A DNA stretch of 5,822 nt, taken from positions 1-5,822 of the forward strand of contig CAMWUZ010000115.1 of assembly GCA_947177595.1 (NCBI GenBank). The letters run 5' to 3'. Shown here piece after piece: positions 1 to 5,239 of the stretch (within the stretch, counting starts at the first letter, position 1; each line of letters opens with the position of its first letter). Under the pieces are notes generated by a model. The model saw only the letters and a list, made by a program, of their open reading frames with translations. It searched no databases and was not told where the DNA came from. Made by a program: the position numbers and the translations under genes. Origin of the DNA: an uncultured Porphyromonadaceae bacterium. GTDB taxonomy: Bacteria; Bacteroidota; Bacteroidia; Bacteroidales; Muribaculaceae.

Positions 1-141
1 AGCCGGAGGCATATTGGGCGCGACAGTGATAAAATCAAGAAAGAACTCCCCTGCACCGTGGTTAATAACGGCGAGATTTGAGTAGAGCCCGGAGGCGACC
101 TCCGGACTCAGTTCTATTTTCAGTTCCTGCTGTTTATTCAT
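1..141 (-). CDS. DUF3467 family protein, N-terminal part (runs off the left edge)
   Basis: Reading leftward from ATG at 141-139, 47 codons are open to the window edge. The protein starts MNKQQELKIELSPEVASG, continues LYSNLAVINHGAGEFFLDF and reaches ITVAPNMPPA. The pattern IELxxEVAxGxYxNLAVIxHxxxEFxLDFI is what I recognise as DUF3467, a small (about 100 aa) family of unknown function common in Bacteroidota. I recall relatives beside rpoC in that phylum, but that neighbour is not visible here. The start overlaps the stop of the upstream lipoprotein gene (ATGA at 138-141), so the two are probably translationally coupled in the lolD operon. The family call is fairly secure; its biochemical role is unknown. 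A 7-bp perfect hairpin lies in codons 12-18. Confidence 0.8.
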   Translation of the reverse strand, partial: MNKQQELKIELSPEVASGLYSNLAVINHGAGEFFLDFITVAPNMPPA

Positions 142-824
142 TGTTTTACCGGGAATGTGTACTCACTGCTACCGTTTGAGCTATTAGCCACAAGCTTGAT
201 ATTCTTTATATTCGTGAGATTGAGCACGCTGGAAAGATCGAAAGACGCGAAGTATTGGGTTTCAACGGCGTCAAGAGCATTGCACTCATATACCAGGTAC
301 AGCACAGCAGTGTCTGAGTTGAGAGAAGACTGATCACAGACGAGTCTCAGGTCTGAGTTCTGAGATGCCGCAAGCGCAACGATATCGAGATATTTCCCTG
401 ACGGCAGGAGGCTCTGAATATAAATAGGATTTGACTGAGGAGCGGCATCTAATGTTTCAATATCAACATTACCGAACTTGCTGAGACCGGCTATTCCTGA
501 ATTATCCAATATTGTACCGTTCTTCAGCTCCTCTCCCAATGTGATGGTAAACTGACCGATAAGACGGGTGCCTATCGCCGGGGTTTTGCCTTCGCTGAAA
601 ATGGTCTTTGAAAGGAATGTAATTGTTGAGCCCGTATTAGAACCACCGCTAAAGCCACCGGTGGGATCACTGTAAACATACTGGCAGAAACCATCTGCAG
701 TTGTTCCACCGTAATTAACGAATATTATGGTCTGATATGTGCCGGATGTCTCGGAATTACAGGCTGAGAAAGTAAAGGCTGATGCGAGAATCGCGCAGAT
801 TGAAAGAAACTTGGTAATTTTCAT
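138..824 (-). CDS. Secreted lipoprotein, tentatively NigD-like
   Basis: A 228-residue protein with a type II signal peptide: MKITKF basic start, hydrophobic core at about residues 6-19, and lipobox F19-S20-A21-C22, giving a mature N-terminal lipidated Cys22. The mature part is rich in Ser, Thr, Asn and Gly and looks all-beta. GTRLIGQFTITLGEE (85-99) resembles the end of an OB-like domain. NPIYIQSLL...KYLDIVALAA (132-152) and a final half with alternating hydrophobic strands and FASFDLSSV (192-200) suggest a C-terminal beta sandwich. This two-domain plan, and the order of blocks, remind me of NigD-like lipoproteins of Bacteroidales, but I cannot confirm family membership. No acidic surface-export signal follows the Cys (NSETSG), so the location (periplasmic leaflet or cell surface) is open. 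It is the second gene of the lolD operon, 15 bp after lolD. Its function is unknown. Confidence 0.8.
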   Translation of the reverse strand: MKITKFLSICAILASAFTFSACNSETSGTYQTIIFVNYGGTTADGFCQYVYSDPTGGFSGGSNTGSTITFLSKTIFSEGKTPAIGTRLIGQFTITLGEELKNGTILDNSGIAGLSKFGNVDIETLDAAPQSNPIYIQSLLPSGKYLDIVALAASQNSDLRLVCDQSSLNSDTAVLYLVYECNALDAVETQYFASFDLSSVLNLTNIKNIKLVANSSNGSSEYTFPVKQ

Positions 825-839
825 ATTGTCTTATTGTTG

Positions 840-1511
840 TTATTTTCCTTTTTGAATTATTTCTGTTATTAGTCCGTCGTTCAGCACTATGCATCTGTCG
901 GTATCCGCGGCAAGATGCTCATCGTGGGTCACGATCACAAAAGTCTGACCTATGTCTTCTCTAAGATCAAAAAACAAACGATGCAGCTCAGCGCGGTTTT
1001 TTGAGTCAAGGCTGCCGGAAGGCTCATCAGCCAATATGACTTTCGGTTCTCTCACAAGCGCCCTTGCGACCGCAGTTCGCTGACGTTCGCCGCCCGACAA
1101 CTCGGAAGGACGGTGAGAGGCTCGACTCTCCAATCCAAGATATTTGATAAGTTGCCGAGCTTTCTCAAAGGCTGCTTTGCGTCCGACTCCGGCTATCAGA
1201 GCCGGCAGAGCGACATTTTCTTCAAGGCTGAATTCAGGCAACAGTCTGTGAAACTGAAACACAAAACCGATATTGTCATTGCGAAAACGAGCCAAGCCCG
1301 CACTGTTAAGTTTCAATGGATTGATTCCACCAAAGTCCACCGTGCCTCTGTCTGGCTTGTCAAGCGTGCCAATGATCTGAAGCAATGTTGTCTTACCGGC
1401 ACCACTGGGTCCGACAATAGACACTATCTCGCCCGGCGTAATGGTGACACTGACACCTTTCAGTACCTGAAGCTGATCAAAACTCTTGACTATATTCTTG
1501 ACTTCTATCAT
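840..1511 (-). CDS. lolD: LolD-type ABC transporter ATP-binding protein (lipoprotein release)
   Basis: A 223-residue ABC ATPase of the LolD/MacB group. Visible motifs are Walker A GPSGAGKTT (34-42), Q-loop Gln86 in FVFQFHRLLPEF, signature LSGGERQR (138-145), Walker B VILADEP (158-164) with catalytic Glu163, D-loop SLD (167-169; LolD usually has NLD) and switch His196. FQFHRLLPEF is characteristic of LolD. In the known system LolD drives LolC/E, which extracts lipoproteins from the inner membrane and hands them to LolA. No LolC/E permease is visible here, so the partner must be encoded elsewhere; a MacB-like partner is a less likely alternative. I chose the ATG at 1511 (MIEVKNI) over an in-frame ATG at 1535 because the -7 promoter element occupies 1533-1540, so transcription would begin downstream of 1535. 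It is the first gene of an operon with the lipoprotein and DUF3467 genes. Confidence 0.88.
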   Translation of the reverse strand: MIEVKNIVKSFDQLQVLKGVSVTITPGEIVSIVGPSGAGKTTLLQIIGTLDKPDRGTVDFGGINPLKLNSAGLARFRNDNIGFVFQFHRLLPEFSLEENVALPALIAGVGRKAAFEKARQLIKYLGLESRASHRPSELSGGERQRTAVARALVREPKVILADEPSGSLDSKNRAELHRLFFDLREDIGQTFVIVTHDEHLAADTDRCIVLNDGLITEIIQKGK

Positions 1512-1532
1512 TGTTGCGCACGCGTAACTTTG

Positions 1533-1540
1533 CAAAGATA
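1533..1540 (-). promoter_or_regulatory. -7 promoter element of the lolD operon
   Basis: On the minus strand this reads TATCTTTG, a perfect match to the Bacteroidota -7 consensus TAnnTTTG. Transcription should start about 1526-1530, giving a leader of some 15-20 nt before the lolD ATG at 1511. No clear TTTG lies at the -33 position (about 1560-1565 reads GTGAA on that strand), so this is a half-consensus promoter. Confidence 0.6.
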
Positions 1541-1765
1541 CGATTAATCACTTAGAGTTTTCACCGCAACGACAGCTTTTTAATTGTATTTCACGTTTCA
1601 AACACCGACAAATCTCCGCAACATCTCCCAGATAAAGAATCCCAATATCTCCCTTATCATTTCATCAACAACTGCAAATCAGTCGGTTAAATCCTAACAC
1701 ATATATAGAAACACATCTATTCTTATGGTGCCTGAATTATTTTTTATGATTTTTTTTGCAGAAAA
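1541..1765. other. Intergenic stretch with no gene seen
   Basis: About 225 bp separates the lolD promoter from the tRNA promoter. I see no convincing coding frame, hairpin-plus-T-run or repeat. The right end (about 1737-1765) is very AT-rich with runs of T and could act as an upstream element for the tRNA promoter. The open frame starting at 1725 is rejected because it runs straight through the tRNA gene. Confidence 0.5.
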
Positions 1766-1797
1766 TTTGCACAGAATGAAAAATGAGCTTAACTTTG
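1766..1797 (+). promoter_or_regulatory. Bacteroidota-type promoter of tRNA-Asp
   Basis: TTTG at 1766-1769, a 20-nt spacer, then TAACTTTG at 1790-1797. Both elements match the Bacteroidota housekeeping sigma consensus (TTTG and TAnnTTTG, spacer about 19-21). The predicted transcription start is about 1801-1806, roughly 40 nt upstream of the mature tRNA 5' end. This is the clearest plus-strand promoter in the window. Confidence 0.8.
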
Positions 1798-1841
1798 CAC
1801 TCGCAAAAGGGAAACAACTCCCCGAGCATCTCAAAATATCC

Positions 1842-1915
1842 GGTGTGGTAGTTCAGCTGGTTAGAATACCTGCCTGTCACGCAGGGGGTCGCGGGTTCGA
1901 GTCCCGTCCATACCG
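1842..1915 (+). tRNA. tRNA-Asp (anticodon GTC)
   Basis: A complete 74-nt cloverleaf. The acceptor stem GGTGTGG (1842-1848) pairs with CCATACC (1908-1914) with one G-T wobble. The D stem is GTTC/GAAT (1851-1854/1864-1867). The anticodon stem is CCTGC/GCAGG around loop CTGTCAC, with anticodon GTC at 1876-1878. The variable loop is GGGTC and the T arm GCGGG-TTCGAGT-CCCGT (1891-1907). The discriminator base is G1915, as expected for tRNA-Asp. CCA is not encoded (CAG follows), so it must be added by CCA transferase. It is a single-tRNA transcription unit with its own promoter and terminator. Confidence 0.97.
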
Positions 1916-1930
1916 CAGAGGAGAGAGGAG

Positions 1931-1974
1931 AATGAGTAATTGTCAAGCTTGCTTGCGTTACTCATTCTTTTTTT
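1931..1974 (+). terminator. Rho-independent terminator after tRNA-Asp
   Basis: AATGAGTAA (1931-1939) pairs perfectly with TTACTCATT (1958-1966), and a C then seven T residues follow (1968-1974). The loop itself holds a small nested hairpin, CAAGC-TT-GCTTG (1944-1955), so the structure is two stacked stems. There is no matching T-run on the minus strand, so it acts in one direction. It separates the tRNA unit from the manC-type gene. Confidence 0.85.
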
Positions 1975-1986
1975 ATCCCCCGTTTC

Positions 1987-2017
1987 TTTCTAATTTCGCG
2001 CATATTGCTTAACTTAG
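1987..2017 (+). promoter_or_regulatory. Weak or altered promoter upstream of the manC-type gene
   Basis: TTTC (1987-1990), a 19-nt spacer and TAACTTAG (2010-2017) resemble TTTG/TAnnTTTG with one change in each element. The -7 surroundings (2007-2023) match the tRNA-Asp promoter (1787-1803) at 16 of 17 positions; the single difference turns TTTG into TTAG. The expected start near 2021-2026 gives a leader of about 50-55 nt before the ATG at 2078. Confidence 0.45.
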
Positions 2018-2077
2018 CACTCGTATATGCACCGAAGCATAACCATGAAATAACCATCACCTAACAAACAGACAATT

Positions 2078-3165
2078 ATGGATGCTAACTCACATAGATA
2101 TTGCGTAATAATGTGTGGCGGCGTTGGAAGCCGATTCTGGCCTTATAGCCGTGCAAATAAGCCCAAGCAGTTTATCGATTTCCTTGGCACCGGTCGCTCC
2201 CTCCTCCAGATGTGCTTTGACCGCATCAAACAGCTCGTGCCGAAAGAGAATGTCATCGTTGTCACTAACGCCATATACGAACCACTCGTCAAGGAACAGC
2301 TGCCGGAACTTGATGCTGAGCACATCCTCCTTGAACCGTGCAGAAGAAACACCGCGCCATGTATTGCATGGGCGGCGCATCACATATATGCACGTGACCC
2401 CGAAGCAAGCATGATTGTCACTCCGAGCGATCACCTCATCACAAATGAGGCTGAGTTTGTAAACAGGGTTCAGAGGGGTTTTGAATTTGTAGAAAGCAAT
2501 GATGCCCTGCTCACACTCGGGATTCACCCCACGCGTCCGGAAACGGGATACGGCTACATCCAGATAGGGCAGGAAATTGAGCCGGGCATACTTAAAGTCA
2601 AGACTTTCACGGAAAAACCGGATCTTGAACTCGCGAAGGTATTTGTTGAATCCGGTGAATTTTTCTGGAACTCCGGTATTTTCCTTTGGACAGCCGACAC
2701 CATCATAAAGGCGTTACATACTCTCATGCGCCCGACCTTGAGAGAGAGTTTGAGCGTGGAGTAAACACATTTGGCACTTCCGAAGAAATGAAGTTTATAA
2801 CCGCGCATTTCCCCGCCTGTCCCAGTATTTCCATTGACTTCGCTATTATGGAGAAGGCATCAAATGTTTTTGTGGAATGTGTCAATTTCGGCTGGAGTGA
2901 CCTCGGCACGTGGAGCGTTCTTTACGACAATTCTCCGAAAAATAAAGATGCCAACGTCACACGAAACTGTAACCTCCTCGCCTACGAATCCACCGGCAAC
3001 ATATTCGCCCTTCAGGATAAAAAACTTGTGGTCGCTTCCGGGTTGCACGACTATATCATTGCCGATTCGGGGGATGTGCTGCTGATTTTCCCCAAGAGCG
3101 AAGAGCAGCGCATCAAGCAGATCGTCAACGATGTTCAGGCGAAATTTGACGATAAATTCCTTTAA
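2078..3165 (+). pseudogene. manC: Mannose-1-phosphate guanylyltransferase, frameshifted
   Basis: The gene would make GDP-mannose from mannose-1-phosphate and GTP, the donor precursor for mannose and fucose in surface glycans. The first frame (from ATG 2078) carries the nucleotidyltransferase motifs GGVGSRFWP (14-22), PKQF (29-32), EPCRRNTAP (86-94), VTPSDH (114-119), FTEKP (177-181) and NSGIFLW (198-204), but ends early at 2762-2764 after 228 residues. The conserved C-terminal half (APDLEREFERG, SIDFAIMEK, FGWSDLGTW, SEEQRIKQIVND) continues in another frame to TAA at 3163-3165. The switch must lie near 2717-2725, just after KALH. Removing one CT of the CTCT at 2721-2724 gives KALHTHAPDL and a protein of about 361 aa, the usual size for the short form without a C-terminal isomerase domain. 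No programmed slippery site is evident. It could be a recent mutation or a sequencing or assembly error. The rest of both halves looks undecayed. Confidence 0.85.
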
Positions 3166-3620
3166 TAGTTGACCGGCATCTCGCGCACTATACTGTGGTC
3201 GAGAGAAATAAGGGTTTCTGTCCCTTTCACACCGGGGATAGTTTGAATTTTGTCGTTAAGCAGCTCCATGAGATGCTCGTTGTCCCGTGCATAGAGTTTT
3301 ATAAGCATAGTATATGGACCTGTAGTGAAATGACACTCCACAATTTCCGGAATTTTCTCCAATTCCGGAACGACCTGCCGATACATTGATCCGCTCTCCA
3401 AATTCACCCCTATATAGGTGCATGTCCTGAATCCAAGAGCTTTAGGATTGACATGATACCCAGAGCCTGTAATAACGCCGAGATCAATCATCCTCTGGAT
3501 ACGCTGATGTATAGCAGCCCGGCTTACCCCGCACTCTTCTGCCACATCCTTCGATGGTATTCGCGCATTATACATCACTATTTCGAGTATCTTTCTGTCG
3601 AGATTGTCAATTCTTTCCAT
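3162..3620 (-). CDS. Lrp/AsnC family transcriptional regulator
   Basis: A 152-residue DNA-binding regulator of usual family length. The N-terminal winged helix-turn-helix covers about residues 5-55, with LDRKILEIVMYNAR (7-20) and the recognition region CGVSRAAIHQRIQRM (30-44) followed by GVITGSGYHV. The C-terminal RAM ligand-binding and oligomerisation domain starts at about 66 (FRTCTYIGVNLESG) and contains VECHFTTGPYTMLIKLYARD (94-113), whose TTGPY loop is the usual effector site. Such proteins form octamers or similar and often sense amino acids; the ligand cannot be read from sequence. It is divergent from the HAD-ribF operon and close enough to regulate it and itself. Its TAA stop shares a TTAA palindrome with the stop of the manC-type gene (3162-3165). 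A consensus promoter lies 20 bp upstream. Confidence 0.93.
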   Translation of the reverse strand: MERIDNLDRKILEIVMYNARIPSKDVAEECGVSRAAIHQRIQRMIDLGVITGSGYHVNPKALGFRTCTYIGVNLESGSMYRQVVPELEKIPEIVECHFTTGPYTMLIKLYARDNEHLMELLNDKIQTIPGVKGTETLISLDHSIVREMPVNY

Positions 3621-3639
3621 TTTCGTAATGCTTTGCTGA

Positions 3640-3670
3640 CAAAATTAGGCATTAAACCTCAATTTCCAAA
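3640..3670 (-). promoter_or_regulatory. Consensus promoter of the lrp-type gene
   Basis: On the minus strand: TTTG (3670-3667), a 19-nt spacer, and TAATTTTG (3647-3640), both perfect consensus elements with ideal spacing. The predicted start is about 3633-3637, leaving a very short leader of roughly 15 nt before the ATG at 3620. The leader has no Shine-Dalgarno sequence. Confidence 0.8.
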
Positions 3671-3678
3671 CAATTTGC

Positions 3679-3686
3679 TATATTTG
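3679..3686 (+). promoter_or_regulatory. -7 element of the HAD-ribF operon
   Basis: TATATTTG matches TAnnTTTG exactly. The predicted start near 3690-3694 gives a leader of about 15-20 nt to the ATG at 3709. No TTTG is found about 20 nt upstream (3654-3659), so the -33 half is poor and an activator may be needed. The lrp -33 box (3667-3670) lies within this promoter's spacer. Confidence 0.55.
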
Positions 3687-3708
3687 CCCTTGATTTTTCA
3701 AGTAATAT

Positions 3709-4326
3709 ATGATTAAGAACTTACTTTTTGACCTCGGTGGCGTGATTATGGATATTGACCGGAACCACTGCGTGGAAGCCTTCAAAAAACTCGGGATGAA
3801 GAATCCTGACAGTTTTTTGGGAGAGTATTCGCAAACCGGACCTTTTGGCGATTTGGAAAGCGGAAAAATAACCGTGGATGAGTTCCATAACGCTCTCCGC
3901 CCTTTCCTTCCCGCCTCTGTCACAGACGAGCAGATGGACGCTGCTTTCAGTGATTTCCTGCTGGGGATTCCTGAATCACGACTTAATGCGTTGAAAGAAC
4001 TTAGAAAAAAATATAAGGTTTACATTCTAAGCAACACCAACCCGATTATGTGGCACAACCGCATCGCTACTGAGTTTACAAAACAGGGCGGTGATATTTC
4101 AACCTATATTGACGGTGCTGTCACATCTTTTGAAGAGAAAACAATGAAGCCTGATGACGGCATCTTCATTGCAGCTTGCAAAAAACTAAACATCAAGCCG
4201 GAAGAAACCGTGTTCCTTGATGATTCCTTAGCCAACACACAAGCAGCGGCGGCTCTCGGATTTGATACAATCCACGTGGCGCCCGGAACCGAATTCACCG
4301 ATCTTTTGAAAACAAAAGGCATCTGA
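3709..4326 (+). CDS. HAD-superfamily hydrolase, subfamily IA (YihX-like phosphatase)
   Basis: A 205-residue haloacid dehalogenase-fold phosphatase. Motif I is FDLGGVIMDID with nucleophile Asp8; the usual second Asp (position 10) is Gly, as in E. coli YihX (FDLGNVIVDID). The helical cap covers about 18-90. Motif II is LSNTN (107-111), motif III Lys147 in MKPD, and motif IV LDDS with Asp171/Asp172. These support a magnesium-dependent phosphatase acting in the cytoplasm on a small phosphorylated metabolite. The substrate is not determined by sequence. The gene ends 1 nt before ribF, so the pair is co-transcribed and probably coupled. A role in flavin metabolism (dephosphorylating the RibD-product phosphate, or FMN or sugar phosphates) is an inference from position only. 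The start at 3709 fits the promoter and the motif I position. Confidence 0.9.
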   Translation: MIKNLLFDLGGVIMDIDRNHCVEAFKKLGMKNPDSFLGEYSQTGPFGDLESGKITVDEFHNALRPFLPASVTDEQMDAAFSDFLLGIPESRLNALKELRKKYKVYILSNTNPIMWHNRIATEFTKQGGDISTYIDGAVTSFEEKTMKPDDGIFIAACKKLNIKPEETVFLDDSLANTQAAAALGFDTIHVAPGTEFTDLLKTKGI

Positions 4327-4327
4327 A

Positions 4328-5239
4328 ATGAATCAGTCCGGTGATAAAATCGCTGTTGTGGGCACCTTTGACGGTGTTCACCTCGGACATATCTATCTTC
4401 TGAATGCCTTAAAAGACAGAGCAACCCGTTCAGGACTCTCACCCCTAATCATTACATTCTCGGGGCATCCACTTGAGACCATCCGACCGGACAAGGTGCC
4501 TCCCCTCCTCTCATCTTTGCCGGAAAAAATCACTTCACTGAAAGATTTGGGATTCGACAACATCGCGGTACTGAATTTCAATTCCGACTTGCGCAATATG
4601 AGCGCGCAGGAATTCATGACTATGCTTCGCGATAATTATGCCGTCACCGAATTACTCCTAGGCTACGACACTCGTTTTGGGTATGACAGACCCGATGGAT
4701 TGGAAGCATATCAGACTATAGGGAAAGAGCTCGGAATAACGGTGAATCAGGCGTTGGAATATATAGTTGACAACCAACCTGTCTGCTCTTCAAGAATCAG
4801 AAAACTTTTGGCTACGGGTGAAGTCCTTTCAGCCAACAATCTATTGGGTAAAGCATACACTATCACAGGGAAAGTGGTTCATGGCAAAGAACTCGGTCGT
4901 AAAATAGGTTTCCCTACCGCCAATATCCTGCCCGTTGACACCAAACAACTAATTCCCTTACCCGGTGTTTATGCAGCAGACATCATATTGCCTGACAACG
5001 AACGGTTTAGAGCCATGATAAATATCGGATTCCGCCCGACCGTTGACACCTCCATCACCCCAAGCCTAACACTGGAAGCTCATCTTTTGGGCTTTGAAGG
5101 AGATTTATATGACCATATCGTTAAAGTTGAATTCATCGACCGTATTCGTGATGAAAAGAAATTTGGCAACCTTGACCAACTGAAAACACAGTTGGCACTC
5201 GATGCACAGACAGCTAAAAATGTCAAAGCCGGTTTTTGA
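4328..5239 (+). CDS. ribF: Bifunctional riboflavin kinase / FAD synthetase
   Basis: A 303-residue RibF, normal length. It phosphorylates riboflavin to FMN and adenylates FMN to FAD in the cytoplasm. The N-terminal adenylyltransferase domain carries GTFDGVHLGH (12-21), GYDTRFG (112-118) and SSRIRKLL (154-161). The C-terminal kinase domain carries GKELGRKIGFPTANI (186-200, nucleotide-binding PTAN), LPGVYAA (211-217), NIGFRPTVD (232-240) and TLEAHLL (248-254) with the likely catalytic Glu250. Only eight residues precede the GTFDGVH strand, shorter than many relatives. An in-frame stop at 4307-4309 with no start codon in between fixes the ATG at 4328. It is the second gene of the HAD-ribF operon, 1 nt after the HAD stop. 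Its 3' end overlaps the convergent RNA methyltransferase gene by 17 bp. No FMN riboswitch is present in the short leader. Confidence 0.96.
   Translation: MNQSGDKIAVVGTFDGVHLGHIYLLNALKDRATRSGLSPLIITFSGHPLETIRPDKVPPLLSSLPEKITSLKDLGFDNIAVLNFNSDLRNMSAQEFMTMLRDNYAVTELLLGYDTRFGYDRPDGLEAYQTIGKELGITVNQALEYIVDNQPVCSSRIRKLLATGEVLSANNLLGKAYTITGKVVHGKELGRKIGFPTANILPVDTKQLIPLPGVYAADIILPDNERFRAMINIGFRPTVDTSITPSLTLEAHLLGFEGDLYDHIVKVEFIDRIRDEKKFGNLDQLKTQLALDAQTAKNVKAGF

Noticed and set aside
1113..1547. Long plus-strand open frame opposite lolD
   Set aside because: It is antisense to a gene with full ABC ATPase motifs; its translation shows no family features.
1725..2012. Plus-strand open frame of 95 codons
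   Set aside because: It runs through the tRNA-Asp gene and its terminator and has no recognisable protein content.
2045..2053. Mini-frame ATG AAA TAA in the manC leader as a regulatory leader peptide
   Set aside because: Two codons without a ribosome-binding signal or attenuator structure; it is expected by chance in AT-rich leader DNA.
2090..2527. Minus-strand open frame opposite the manC-type gene
   Set aside because: It is an antisense shadow of the strongly conserved nucleotidyltransferase motifs.
2657..2725. Programmed -1 frameshift to express full-length ManC
   Set aside because: The only slip-like run, A TTT TTC (2659-2665), is upstream of residues still conserved in the first frame and is not a good X XXY YYZ site. 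Nothing slippery or structured is seen at the true junction (2717-2725).
3345..3370. Two TTCCGGAA palindromes 18 bp apart inside the lrp gene, as a possible operator
   Set aside because: They encode two Pro-Glu pairs (PELEKIPE) in the RAM domain, so simple codon repetition explains them, and they lie far from any promoter.
3687..3708. FMN riboswitch before the HAD-ribF operon
   Set aside because: The leader is only about 15-20 nt long, far too short for an RFN element.
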